Assembly (NCBI GenBank): GCA_040756655.1
Contig: JBFLYN010000002.1
Coordinates: forward strand, 1-64,000
Source of the DNA: JBFLYN01 sp040756655
Lineage (GTDB): Bacteria > Bacillota > Sulfobacillia > UBA8153
Direction: 5' to 3'
Length of the DNA: 64,000 nt
Below, in pieces: positions 54,212 through 62,807 of the stretch. Below the pieces are notes generated by a model that saw only the letters and a program-made list of their open reading frames with translations, searched no databases and was not told the origin of the DNA. The translations under genes and the position numbers were made by a program. Positions within the stretch are counted from its first letter, which is position 1. Each line of letters begins with the position of its first letter.

Positions 54212-54454
54212 CTATCGCGACAGGGCCGAGCGCACCCTAATGCCTGGCACCTTGCCCAGCTGGCCGGTGAGCGCACCGATCTCGTCGGTGGAACCGTCCA
54301 CGATCAAGGCGATTACTGCCACTTCCCGCTGGCGATAGGGAATGCCCATGCGACCCACAATGATGTCGGCGTGAGCGCTCAGGATGGCATTGACCGAGTC
54401 TACGTTCTCACGATCCTCCACCACGATCCCCACAACCCCGATCCGTTTTTCCAT
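54212..54454 (-). CDS. TM1266-type iron-only hydrogenase system putative regulator
   Basis: 80 aa ACT-like protein (RIGVVGIVVEDRENVDSVNA, YRQREVAVIALIVDGSTDEI) of the TM1266 family, which is found beside hydEFG genes and is proposed, not shown, to regulate them. ATG follows GAGGAGG. It is the first gene of the hyd operon, ending 17 bases before the hydE ATG. Confidence 0.9.
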   Translation of the reverse strand: MEKRIGVVGIVVEDRENVDSVNAILSAHADIIVGRMGIPYRQREVAVIALIVDGSTDEIGALTGQLGKVPGIRVRSALSR

Positions 54455-54719
54455 GCACCGTCCTCCTCGTGCACCGTGTTCAGGACCAGACCCTTCTTTG
54501 CCCGGCTTTCGTTGCGGCGTACCTGGATCCGGGTGGAATGACCGGGGCTTTCAACACTACACCGCCCAATCAAAAACCCGCCACCCCAAAGGACGGCGGG
54601 ATCAGGGCAAACAGTGCTGCCGGTTTCCCTATCCGCAGGTGCAACCCCTTGGGTTCAGGAACGGTTGCTGGTGTTATCCTTGGCCCGGCCACCTGTGGCC
54701 GGTGCCTCAGATTCGCTCC
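54455..54719 (-). ncRNA. structured leader of the hyd operon (candidate attenuator/riboswitch)
   Basis: About 265 nt between the predicted transcription start and the first ATG. Contains CCGGCCACAGGTGGCCGG (a strong hairpin), then GCAACC...GGTTGC pairing with an ACCCAAGG segment, then an intrinsic terminator at 54572-54600, and a further 117 nt to the gene. The CCCAAGG element could pair with CCTTTGGG inside the terminator, an antiterminator-like option. It matches no riboswitch consensus I know. Confidence 0.5.
54572..54600 (-). terminator. intrinsic terminator in the hyd leader
   Basis: CCCGCCGTCCTTTGGGGTGG then CGGG: six-base outer stem CCCGCC/GGCGGG plus inner pairs, followed by TTTTTGATT. 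It sits between the promoter and the first gene of the operon, not after a gene on this strand, so it can only act as an attenuator. Confidence 0.8.
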
Positions 54720-54725
54720 AGAGTC

Positions 54726-54754
54726 ATTATACGCTACCCGCCAGTTTTGGACAA
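54726..54754 (-). promoter_or_regulatory. promoter of the hyd operon
   Basis: Minus strand TTGTCC (54754-54749), 17-base spacer, TATAAT (54731-54726). Transcription start expected near 54719. Confidence 0.75.
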
Positions 54755-55078
54755 TGACCAACAGGTTGTTGGCTCTCTTGTTGCGGGTCATGGGTCCTGC
54801 CCGGGTGTGACGGGCAGCCGGCAGGGGGCGCCAGCCGTGCCAGTTAGGGGTGTGTTTACCGCCCAGGCGATCCGGGTGTGCGCTGAGCAGGCAAGTTTAT
54901 ACCGGGAACAGTGGTCATCTTGTCTTCTCCCCTTCGAGGCGATGCTCCGGCCCGCGGCGTGAAATGTATGAATAGGCAGACGGCACCGGGTCCCCTACGA
55001 CTTTCACTCCGCTAGAGGAGGTAAGTGGCCAGAAACCTCGAATACAGTATGTGACCATAAGCACAAAGGAGCATCCCA

Positions 55079-56233
55079 TTGCAGCAACTCCGGGCGGTTT
55101 ACCCGCTTAGCTATAGTGAGACTGGACCCGGCCCCATCATTGAGGTCGCCTCGGGCCTGCTGGAACCTACACTCAATCAAGCCCTGGAAGCAGCGGCCCG
55201 GGCTGCCTGTGGCCATCCCCACATCAGGCAGGTATCCATGGAGTTACGGAAGGCCGGGCGAGCCGCGGTGGAAGTGTCGTCTCATCCGGGCGAACCGCCT
55301 GCTCCGAGTGCCCTCCTACCCGTGGACCCGGTGCTGGTCACAGGTGGTGAGGAGGCATGGGTGATAGTACCGCTAGCCCGGGGTGACGTGGCCGGGCGGT
55401 TGGCCGCCAAGCTGGCACCAGATTGCGCTGGTGTTGATGCAGAATGCGTCGCCACATTCTTGAAAGAGATCGGGTTGCTGGTGGCCCGGCGGCTGGATGT
55501 CCAGTCACTCTTCACTGAGATCCGGGAAAGCCAGGGGCTTACCGATCTGCTAAGCACCCTCTCTCACGACCTGCGAACGCCTCTTGCGTCCATCATGGGC
55601 TACGGGACCTTGATGATGGCCAACAGCGATCAACCTTGGGATATCCAAAGGCAACAGGAGTTCAGCAGCATTATCGTGGAAGAGTGCAACCATATCGAGC
55701 GTCTCATAGCCAGCCTGCTGGACAGCACTACCGATGAGGAGGCGTTCTTACCGGCCAAGGAGCTGGTCTTGGTGCCCCCCTTGCTCAAGTCACTCCTGCG
55801 GGAGCGGGCCTTCAGCACCCGTGGGCACCGCATCGTAGTTGATATCGCTGCTGACGCCCGGGAAGTCTACGGTGATCCCGTCAGGATTGAGCAGTTGTTC
55901 CGGAATCTGGTAGACAACGCGGTCAAGTATTCATCTGAGGGAAGCCTGATCGTCATCCGGGCCCGGCGGACCAACGGAGACATCAGTTTTTCCGTTGCCG
56001 ATCAGGGCCACGGTATTGCCCCGGAGCACATGAACCGCTTGTTCGAAAGGTTCTACCGCATAAAGAGCGTGAGTTCCAAGCACATTGGTGGCACCGGCCT
56101 GGGCCTGCCTATTGTGCGCCGGATCGTCGAGAGCCACGGCGGTCACATCTGGGCTGAGAGTGCCGTAGGCAAGGGGACCACCTTCCACTTCAGACTACCC
56201 GCGCCATCCCTAGGCGAGGAGGAAAACCAGTGA
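55079..56233 (+). CDS. sensor histidine kinase
   Basis: 384 aa, apparently soluble. Residues about 1-150 are a GAF-like or KdpD-type input region with no clear ligand motif; HisKA box TLSHDLRTPLASIMGYG (His about 169); HATPase with QLFRNLVDNAVKYSSEG, DQGHGIA and GGTGLGLPIVRRI. The kinase part resembles KdpD. The TTG start is fixed by AAAGGAG eight bases upstream. It overlaps the response regulator gene by four bases. Confidence 0.92.
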   Translation: MQQLRAVYPLSYSETGPGPIIEVASGLLEPTLNQALEAAARAACGHPHIRQVSMELRKAGRAAVEVSSHPGEPPAPSALLPVDPVLVTGGEEAWVIVPLARGDVAGRLAAKLAPDCAGVDAECVATFLKEIGLLVARRLDVQSLFTEIRESQGLTDLLSTLSHDLRTPLASIMGYGTLMMANSDQPWDIQRQQEFSSIIVEECNHIERLIASLLDSTTDEEAFLPAKELVLVPPLLKSLLRERAFSTRGHRIVVDIAADAREVYGDPVRIEQLFRNLVDNAVKYSSEGSLIVIRARRTNGDISFSVADQGHGIAPEHMNRLFERFYRIKSVSSKHIGGTGLGLPIVRRIVESHGGHIWAESAVGKGTTFHFRLPAPSLGEEENQ

Positions 56234-56949
56234 CAACCGGCCAGACCATTCTTGTTGTAGAAGACCAGCCCAAGCTTGCCCGCCTGTTGAAGCTTAGCCT
56301 GGAGTCAGAGGGATACCACGTAGACATAGTCGGCAACGGCAGGGCCGCCCTGCAATCCTTTTCCAAGCGGTTGCCGGACCTGGTCATTTTGGACCTGATG
56401 CTCCCTGGAGACCTAGACGGGTACCAGGTCTGCCAGTCCATTCGTAGCGTCTCGGATGTTCCGGTGATCATGCTGACGGGGCGGGCCCGGGAATCAGACA
56501 AACTGCATGGGTTCGGGGTTGGGGCCGACGATTACGTAACCAAGCCTTTTAGCGTCCTTGAACTTCAGGCCCGGGTCAAGGCGGTCCTAAACCGGGTCCG
56601 GGGCGCTGATACCGGGGTCGGTGGGATCAGACTGACCCTGGGCGACCTGGAACTGGACTGCCTGGCGCGCCGGGTTTACCGGGCTGGCGAGGAGGTCCAT
56701 CTCACTCCCACGGAATACGAGGTCTTGCACCAGCTGGCGCTCAACGCTGGCAAGGTCCTGGTGCACGAGGACCTGCTTACGAAGGTTTGGGGCCCGGAGT
56801 ACCGGGACGAATACCAGTACTTGCGCAACTATATCTCCAACCTGCGCAAGAAGCTGGAACCCGACCCGGCCAAACCCACGTACATCCTCTCCAAGCCCGG
56901 CATCGGGTACTACATGGACCACCACCCGGGAAACCAGCCAAACCGGTGA
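56230..56949 (+). CDS. OmpR/KdpE-type response regulator
   Basis: 239 aa. Receiver with VVEDQPKLARLLKLSLE, phospho-acceptor in DLVILDLMLPG, TKPFSVLEL; C-terminal winged helix (VHLTPTEYEVLHQLALNAGK, YLRNYISNLRKKLEPDP). Partner of the preceding kinase; GTG overlaps its stop (GTGA). Targets unknown; the kdp genes are not in the window. Confidence 0.93.
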   Translation: MTTGQTILVVEDQPKLARLLKLSLESEGYHVDIVGNGRAALQSFSKRLPDLVILDLMLPGDLDGYQVCQSIRSVSDVPVIMLTGRARESDKLHGFGVGADDYVTKPFSVLELQARVKAVLNRVRGADTGVGGIRLTLGDLELDCLARRVYRAGEEVHLTPTEYEVLHQLALNAGKVLVHEDLLTKVWGPEYRDEYQYLRNYISNLRKKLEPDPAKPTYILSKPGIGYYMDHHPGNQPNR

Positions 56950-56972
56950 GCCCGAGTTCGTTTCGCTCCTAA

Positions 56973-57008
56973 GCCCCAACGCCTGTCGGGACAGGCCTTG
57001 GGGTTTAT
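56973..57008 (+). terminator. terminator after the two-component pair
   Basis: Long hairpin from GCCCCAACGCCTGTC to its partner ACAGGCCTTGGGG, then TTTAT, 24 bases after the regulator stop. Confidence 0.75.
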
Positions 57009-57218
57009 CGCCGGCAAGGAACTGCTGCACCCGGCTACGACTCCTGGCCGCGACACCGGCGATAACACTTCCAGATGCCCGTAGCCCATCAACTCCTGCT
57101 GGAATGCCCTCCCACTGTCTTTATGCAATCCTTACGCGCCTTCGCCCCAAGGTTATGCGTTACTTACGCCGGCCGGCCTAGAATTGAGCTGGATCCAACG
57201 GAGAGGAGGCTGGCGGTT

Positions 57219-58472
57219 ATGTCCGCCCCAACGCTATTAGCAGGCGTACGCACGTATTTTGACCAAGCCGCAGAACGACTGGGCCTTGACGAGGACCACC
57301 GGGAGCGCCTGTTTCACCCCGAACGTTGCCTGGTGGTGAGCATCCCCGTCCGGGTTAACGGGAAATGCCAGGTCTTCAAGGGATACCGGGTACAGCATTC
57401 CAGCATACGCGGGCCGTACAAAGGTGGCATCAGGTACCACCCGGATGTGGACATGGATGAAGTAGCAGCACTGGCGGCCCTGATGACGTGGAAGTGCGCC
57501 CTTCTGGACATACCCTATGGGGGCGCCAAGGGAGCCATCGCTTGTGATCCCTCGCACATGTCCAGTGATGCACTAGAAAGCGTCACTCGCAAGTATGTGC
57601 GCATGCTCAAGCCCAACATCGGGCCCATGGTCGACATCCCGGCTCCCGATGTGAACACCGACGAGAGAACCATGGCGTGGTTCGTGGATGAGGCAAGCGC
57701 GCTGGCCGGCTACAATGTTCTAGCCACGGTTACCGGCAAGCCGCTGCTACTGGGCGGGTCGTTGGGCCGCCGGGAGGCCACGGGGTATGGGCTTGCCTAT
57801 GTTACCCTCGAAGCTCTCAACCTGCTGGGGCGCGATCCGGCCCAGTGTACCGTGGCGGTGCAAGGCTTCGGAAAGGTAGGCAGTTGGGCGGCTTCGCGGC
57901 TGCAGGAGGCTGGCTGCCGTATTGTGGCCGTATCAGACGTGACCGGAGGCAGGTTCTGTGCCGGCGGGTTCGATGTCCAGGCCTTGATGTCCCACCTGTC
58001 CAGTTCACCAGATCGAGGGCTATCCGGGTACTCCCCGGCGGGTACACAGGAGATCACCAACGAACAGCTTTTGACCCTGGATGTGGACGTCCTCATCCCC
58101 GCGGCCTTGGAAAACCAGATTACCCCGGAAGTTGCCCGGAGGGTCAAGGCTTCCATGGTGGTGGAGGGAGCCAACGGCCCTACCTTGCCGGAGGCCGATG
58201 ATATCCTGACCAGCAAGGGTGTGGTGGTACTGCCTGATATCCTTGCCAATGCCGGCGGGGTATGCGTGTCGTACTTCGAGTGGGTCCAAAACCTTGAGAG
58301 TCTGGCCTGGAAACTTCCGGAGGTCAACCAGCGACTGAACGAAGTGATGGTCCGTGCACTCCACCATGTGTGGGCTCTTGCCGGTGAATACCGGGTGAAC
58401 CACCGTACTGCCGCCTACATGCTGGCGGTCAAAAGGGTGGCCGATGTGCTCAAAATGCGGCAAAACATCTAA
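57219..58472 (+). CDS. glutamate dehydrogenase
   Basis: 417 aa Glu/Leu/Phe/Val dehydrogenase, interconverting glutamate and 2-oxoglutarate plus ammonia with NAD(P). Active-site lysine region VFKGYRVQHSSIRGPYKGGI, KCALLDIPYGGAKGAI, and the Rossmann motif VAVQGFGKVGSWAA; QNLESLAWKL is typical of clostridial enzymes. ATG 57219 follows GAGAGGAGG; the frame is open upstream to 57075 without a site. Length is normal for the hexameric form. Confidence 0.94.
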   Translation: MSAPTLLAGVRTYFDQAAERLGLDEDHRERLFHPERCLVVSIPVRVNGKCQVFKGYRVQHSSIRGPYKGGIRYHPDVDMDEVAALAALMTWKCALLDIPYGGAKGAIACDPSHMSSDALESVTRKYVRMLKPNIGPMVDIPAPDVNTDERTMAWFVDEASALAGYNVLATVTGKPLLLGGSLGRREATGYGLAYVTLEALNLLGRDPAQCTVAVQGFGKVGSWAASRLQEAGCRIVAVSDVTGGRFCAGGFDVQALMSHLSSSPDRGLSGYSPAGTQEITNEQLLTLDVDVLIPAALENQITPEVARRVKASMVVEGANGPTLPEADDILTSKGVVVLPDILANAGGVCVSYFEWVQNLESLAWKLPEVNQRLNEVMVRALHHVWALAGEYRVNHRTAAYMLAVKRVADVLKMRQNI

Positions 58473-58494
58473 TCCGGAGCTAGGAGGAGAGAAC

Positions 58495-58980
58495 ATGATC
58501 AGCCCCAAGTGTCACGAGGTCCTGGACGGCGTACGGTTGGTCCATGCAGCCCTGGACCATGCCGCCGCCAAATTAAACCTATCAAGAGCGCAAGCCAGCG
58601 CTCGGATCAACCAAAAGGATGTGGAGGCCAGTCTGTACTTTAGGTACGCTCTGGCCAAGGAGTGCGCCCTCTTGCTGGGCCACATGGACCACAATGTCAA
58701 GGGCGGCTTCCTGGCCCTGGAGAACCGCTGGGATGGTCTTACCAGTGAACCTGTGTGCCTGGGGCTGGTAGTCACCCGCAAGACGGCAGCACTGTCGGCA
58801 CTGGCAGATTCAGTGACCGATGCAGCCACCAGCGCCATCCAGCAGCTTCTGCCCGCTTACTCGCAAGTCAAATCCGTGCTCCACATTGAGATCGTGGATG
58901 ATCAGGATGTCTCCAAGAAGGCGGGGCTCGCTGCCCTCATCGGATCGCTGCACGAACCCCCGCTCTGGGTTTGGCCCTAG
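58495..58980 (+). CDS. hypothetical protein (161 aa)
   Basis: ATG follows GGAGGAG 22 bases after the dehydrogenase gene, so co-transcribed. Helical N-terminus (EVLDGVRLVHAALDHAAAKL), one conserved-looking hydrophobic stretch near CALLLGHMDHNVKGGF, and ends LHEPPLWVWP. No family recognised and no membrane helix. Confidence 0.6.
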   Translation: MISPKCHEVLDGVRLVHAALDHAAAKLNLSRAQASARINQKDVEASLYFRYALAKECALLLGHMDHNVKGGFLALENRWDGLTSEPVCLGLVVTRKTAALSALADSVTDAATSAIQQLLPAYSQVKSVLHIEIVDDQDVSKKAGLAALIGSLHEPPLWVWP

Positions 58981-58985
58981 GAGTA

Positions 58986-59024
58986 TGCCCCCAGAGGGTG
59001 GTCCAAATCCACCCTCTGGGGGCA
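58986..59024 (+). terminator. strong hairpin after hypothetical gene
   Basis: Perfect 16-base arms (TGCCCCCAGAGGGTGG at 58986-59001, complement 59009-59024), seven-base loop. Only ACTTTG follows, so the T-run is weak, but position right after the stop suggests transcript end. Confidence 0.65.
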
Positions 59025-59236
59025 ACTTTGGTCCACCGACCAGGTCCATGTCTGTCTCACTGGTCCCGCAGCACTTGGGGGTTGCCATCGCCGCCCGTAC
59101 TCTCTACGATTCTTCCGAGCCCGGCTCCAACCGGCCGCAGGCAGTTGTTACCTATCGGCAAACCGGGACTGGCCAGGCGACACGAAAAGGACTGCCTCCA
59201 CCTCTCCCGTGCCGGCAGTCCGGCGGTTCATGGTAA

Positions 59237-59267
59237 CTGACGGTGTCAGCAATGGTAACACCGTCAG
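59237..59267. repeat. inverted repeat
   Basis: Perfect ten-base arms CTGACGGTGT and ACACCGTCAG around an 11-base loop, in the 440-base gap between the hypothetical gene and IS debris. Possibly an IS end or operator. Confidence 0.5.
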
Positions 59268-59423
59268 GGGCGGGGCGGCAAAGGGAATCTCCACGATGGG
59301 CTCAATGGCCGTTCCCTCTATGTTGCATGCTAACGCATGATGTCCGGGAGTGGACGATGTGAGTTGTCCAGACGATGACGCACTGGGTGTCCGCCAGGTC
59401 GAATAAGAAAGGGGAAGGGAGAA

Positions 59424-59593
59424 TCACGACAATTCTCCCTGAATGACACGTTTGACCATGTGATCATCAATGATGCGCTGATGGTTCTGCGCACCGCAGA
59501 GCAGGCAGCGGGTACAGACCTTGTTGATAAGCCTGGCGGTGCCGTTGGAGAAGCGGTAGATGTCATCGATGGCCCCGGCGGAGAAGATATGAG
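59424..59593 (-). pseudogene. C-terminal remnant of an ExeA/TniB-like AAA transposition helper
   Basis: The minus strand reads SAGAIDDIYRFSNGTARLIN, KVCTRCLLCGAQNHQRIID, DHMVKRVIQGELS to TGA 59424. FSNGxxRLIN followed by helical tail is the end of AAA ATPases that assist transposition. The N-terminal ATPase part is gone, cut by the IS3 element beginning near 59600. Confidence 0.65.
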
Positions 59594-59607
59594 CCTAACC
59601 CGGTTTA

Positions 59608-59940
59608 GTGGACACTCCCAATTTACTTGGGAATGAGGGGGTTGTTGCCAATGCCGGGATCAAGACGACATATCCGCTGGAGTTCCGGACGGAAGCTGTC
59701 CGCTTGGTACGTGAGAGTGGGAAGAGCATCAGCCAGACGGCAAAGAACTTGGGCGCATCACCTGAGTCACTCCCCAGCTGGATTCGGCAGCAGGAGATCG
59801 ATGCGGGCCAGCGGGAGGGGCTGACTACCTCTGAACGTGAAAAACTACAACGCTTACGCCGGCAGAACCGGATCTTGCGGGAGGAGCACGAGATCCCAAA
59901 GAAAGCCGCCGCCTTCTTCGTCCAGGAGAACCGAAGCCAG
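59608..59940 (+). pseudogene. IS3-family OrfA remnant
   Basis: GTTTAGTGGACACTCCCAA at the left resembles an IS3 end. The frame encodes TYPLEFRTEAVRLVRESGKS (helix-turn-helix start), LGASPESLPSWIRQQ and a leucine-zipper region ending RILREEHEIPKKAAAFF. OrfB and the right end are missing, and the 3' end degrades near 59940. Confidence 0.8.
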
Positions 59941-60013
59941 CTACGACTATCAAAAGGAACTCATGGAGAGCGGCCAGCCCTTTTATCTCCCAACGACAAC
60001 CTGGCCCACAACC

Positions 60014-60042
60014 CAAGATGCGCCCGTACCGGGCGCATCTTG
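60014..60042. terminator. perfect hairpin downstream of CARF gene
   Basis: 13-base arms CAAGATGCGCCCG and CGGGCGCATCTTG around TAC, 75 bases beyond the end of the minus-strand cas operon. No T-run on the minus strand, so a terminator role is likely but not certain. Confidence 0.55.
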
Positions 60043-60116
60043 CCTGCTTCCATCCATTCGTGGAATCTCACCGACATCTTACTCCGGCATCAACAGAGCA
60101 TCCCGCCGGGGCCGAC

Positions 60117-61241
60117 TCAGGGGTTTATCCTTTCTTCCTGACCGTAGCGGAGTAGCTTTAGGCCATTGCCGGTCTTCTCACAGCAGATGCGGGTCGCCAA
60201 GGAGACCCGCAGGTGGCCGATCCCGGGCGTTCGCACATAGTCCTCATACAGTATGCTTGGATGTCGCCTCAAGCAGGCAAGGTCATTGTTGTTGGTCTCC
60301 AGGAGCTCGCTGATCTGTACCAGAGCCTCCTGCAACCTGACTCGTTCACTCCGTTCGCGGATCCCATCGTAGTCCCTGCGAAACGCCGGTGTATAGCTGA
60401 GCCTGGGCAGGTTCAGCAAGGGACCGGCGAGCACTTTGTGTTTGGAGCGCTCCCATACGAACAGGCCCCACTCGTTGAGGATGGCATGTCCGGTTTCGTC
60501 GATCTCCAGCAGAGCTTCGGGAATGTCCGCTAACTCCGTCAGTGACATGACCTTACCGTTAGCCATTTGGGCAAATAGCAGGGGCTTTTTCTCTATGCAG
60601 GCGTCGGGCGTTAGTTGCACGGGAAGCCGGGGAATACGGATCAGGGGCGAATCCTCTGCCTCGAATACGTACACGATCTCGTCCGCGTAGAACATCCCCA
60701 GGGTGTTCATGTAGGCCTGTAGGCTCTTGAACGCCCCGACCAGGTTGAAGACAATGCGGTATCCGGCCGTACGATAGGCCGACAGGTTCTCCTCGCACCA
60801 CCGGATCAGCTGTTGGATGCCAGCGGTGAAGGAGGCGCGACTGCGAGTGGAGAGGCGCTCACAGACCAGCAAATGCACCGTCCACCCGCGGGCGTTCAGA
60901 TAGTCCTTTACCAGCCGGGCGGCCTCGCGGCCCTGATAGGTGTCGGTGGCCACCAGCCAGTGCACCAGCTCCGCTTGCTTACAAGACTGGAGGTCACCCA
61001 GGAGACGGTGTAGGCCGTTAAGCTCGGCGCTCAGGCGACTCGCCTCGGCGGACCCAGCGTCAGCCAGTAATTCGGCCACCCGGCGTACCCGATCGGTGAT
61101 CGCCCGGCGGTCGCCGGGTGCTAGATCGGCTTCGGTGGCGTTGGCCGTACGGCGTAGCAGTTCGCCCAGTGCTGACGCGTGCTCCCCATGTGTCAACAGG
61201 CTGGTGCCTACCGTAGAGACCACGACCGCGCGGCCCTTCAC
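60117..61241 (-). CDS. CARF-domain CRISPR protein (APE2256-type) with RelE-like C-terminus
   Basis: 374 aa. N-terminal about 210 residues are a CARF domain of the APE2256/TIGR02619 kind: VVVSTVGTSLLTHG, ELVHWLVATDTYQGREAARL, RIVFNLVGAFKSLQAYMNTL. CARF domains bind cyclic oligoadenylates made by Cas10. The last about 110 residues (LSYTPAFRRDYDGIRERSER, LRRHPSILYE, GIGHLRVSLATRICCEKTG, LKLLRYGQEER) have the strand order of RelE/ParE toxins, rather than the HEPN of Csm6/Csx1. A CARF-RelE mRNA interferase (Cami1) is known, so this is probably a related effector. GTG start overlaps the upstream stop (GTGA). Last gene of the operon. Confidence 0.8.
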   Translation of the reverse strand: MKGRAVVVSTVGTSLLTHGEHASALGELLRRTANATEADLAPGDRRAITDRVRRVAELLADAGSAEASRLSAELNGLHRLLGDLQSCKQAELVHWLVATDTYQGREAARLVKDYLNARGWTVHLLVCERLSTRSRASFTAGIQQLIRWCEENLSAYRTAGYRIVFNLVGAFKSLQAYMNTLGMFYADEIVYVFEAEDSPLIRIPRLPVQLTPDACIEKKPLLFAQMANGKVMSLTELADIPEALLEIDETGHAILNEWGLFVWERSKHKVLAGPLLNLPRLSYTPAFRRDYDGIRERSERVRLQEALVQISELLETNNNDLACLRRHPSILYEDYVRTPGIGHLRVSLATRICCEKTGNGLKLLRYGQEERINP

Positions 61242-62269
61242 TCTCGCTCACCACCAAACTGCCGCCATGAACGCAGCGGGACATGGGCATTGGCATCGAA
61301 CCACTCCCGCCGCGGATAGGCAAAACTGCGGCGGTCTTCAGGGTCAAACCGCAGCAAGCAACGCAGCGCCTGCATAGTCTCGGACTGGTCCTGTCTCCAA
61401 GAAGTCGTTAGCCGGTCCACTGCCATCGCCAAGGAGGCTCCCGTCAGCTCTTCCTGGGACTGCTGCCCGGTATAGCGCCACTCGGGCCTGAATCGAACCA
61501 GGCGTTCTACTGTGATCAGCGAGCTTCCCGCGCCTAACGGCTTGCATCCGCCGACCTTATGGGCCAGCCCGGGTTCCAAAGTCAGGGCATAGACCAGCAG
61601 GCCCAGCTGCTGGTCGTCGAGGTTCTGGAAGCTGACCTGGAAGGCGAACACCGTCTGGGCCGGTGCCGCTTGGACCCTCCGGATCATGCGGGCCGTGCCT
61701 ACCCCGGCCGGGGCCCCACTGGGTAGGGAGGTCCGGGTGGGCTGGTGATGATAGAACTTCCTGGCTCTGTAGTCGGCAGGGTAGAACGCTTCGTGTTCCG
61801 GCTTGGGATTGCCGCAGACGATGTTGCCTTGCCAGGGCCAGTTCTGCGGTGGCACCGGCGATGATACCAATGCGGCGTCCCCAAAGCTGACATGCCCGGC
61901 CAGCACCTGGCCCTGCTTGACAAACCCGAACATCCGGCAAGTGATGCACAGGTGCCCGGCATTCCGGCAGGTTTGATGTGCGCTGTCGCTAGTACCGATG
62001 ATGGCACACCCGTTTCCCACTACCTCGCAGAGCGAGCGGATCGCCCCTTTGAGCGAGGTGCCGGGAATCACAGGTTGAGAACCAGCGGGTGTCTTCTTCT
62101 GGATGAACCTCTCCTGTCCCACCACCAGGCAGGTAAGCGCGGTGAGCCGGCAGTCGAGGGTCCCGGCCCAACCGCTCATGCGCAGGTGCGGCGCGGGGGC
62201 TGTGCGGTGTACCGGTTCATCCCGTACAGGTACCCACCGATAGGGGTTCCAGCTGGCGCCTTCAGGCAT
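61238..62269 (-). CDS. type III CRISPR RAMP protein (Cas7-like)
   Basis: 343 aa. RAMP-superfamily features: PGTSLKGAIRSLCEVVG near residue 70, CRNAGHLCITCRMFGF (cysteines before the family MFG), VSFGDAALV, and the glycine-rich KVGGCKPLGAGSSLITVERL. It would be a backbone subunit of a type III effector complex; context with Csx19-like suggests III-D (TIGR03986-type). ATG 62269 lies six bases after GGGGAGGTG, favoured over 62275. Overlaps both neighbours by a few bases. Confidence 0.8.
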   Translation of the reverse strand: MPEGASWNPYRWVPVRDEPVHRTAPAPHLRMSGWAGTLDCRLTALTCLVVGQERFIQKKTPAGSQPVIPGTSLKGAIRSLCEVVGNGCAIIGTSDSAHQTCRNAGHLCITCRMFGFVKQGQVLAGHVSFGDAALVSSPVPPQNWPWQGNIVCGNPKPEHEAFYPADYRARKFYHHQPTRTSLPSGAPAGVGTARMIRRVQAAPAQTVFAFQVSFQNLDDQQLGLLVYALTLEPGLAHKVGGCKPLGAGSSLITVERLVRFRPEWRYTGQQSQEELTGASLAMAVDRLTTSWRQDQSETMQALRCLLRFDPEDRRSFAYPRREWFDANAHVPLRSWRQFGGERE

Positions 62270-62807
62270 GGACATCACCTCCCCGGAAGGGTTGCAGGCC
62301 GCAGTAGCGCACAAATCCCAGCTCCCCGCTGGTTACCGACTCCCAGAGCTCGGTCACCAACGCCACACGCCGCGACCGGGCGGTCAGGGGGTACCGGAAG
62401 CGCTGGGGAATCCTCAGTTCCACCCACTCGCCCGTTGGCTCGTAATACTCCCCCCACAACACGTGCTGGACCCGGCGGGGCTGAAGCCCGGTCAGTGCGC
62501 TGGACTGGTCCTGCAGCACGGATGCCAGTCCCGGCCACGGTTCGGTACCCAGGTACACCACCCTTGTGGAAGCAGCCCCCAAACAGGGCAAAACCCGCCA
62601 CCGTAGCTCTCCGGTTTCGTGGAAAACCCGCCCACCACCGGCGCCCACCAGCCGGGCAGCCTCACCTCGCAGGTCGGCCCATCGGTCCAATGCCCAAGCG
62701 CCCGGCCATTCCACCCAGGCCAGGGCGTCCGCGGGGACCGCTAACTCGGCCACCCAGCTCCCAAAATCAGTGGGAATCAGGTCGGCCTGTAATAGGTAGC
62801 TGTTCAT
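62262..62807 (-). CDS. Csx19-like (TIGR03984-type) CRISPR protein
   Basis: 181 aa. GELRWRVLP, RVVYLGTEPWPG, VLWGEYYEPTGEWVELRIPQ followed by RFRYPL and a closing GELGFVRYCGLQPF fit the Csx19/TIGR03984 family that accompanies type III-D systems; its biochemical role is unknown. ATG 62807 overlaps the upstream small gene by four bases, and the end overlaps the RAMP gene by eight bases, so all are translationally coupled. Confidence 0.65.
   Translation of the reverse strand: MNSYLLQADLIPTDFGSWVAELAVPADALAWVEWPGAWALDRWADLRGEAARLVGAGGGRVFHETGELRWRVLPCLGAASTRVVYLGTEPWPGLASVLQDQSSALTGLQPRRVQHVLWGEYYEPTGEWVELRIPQRFRYPLTARSRRVALVTELWESVTSGELGFVRYCGLQPFRGGDVHA

Noticed and set aside
54455..54719. known riboswitch class (cobalamin, c-di-GMP, THF, Moco, ZTP) in the hyd leader
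   Set aside because: The conserved sequence blocks of those classes, as I remember them, are not present.
54469..54810. plus-strand 113-codon frame in the hyd leader
   Set aside because: No ribosome site; region is better explained by promoter, hairpins and terminator on the minus strand.
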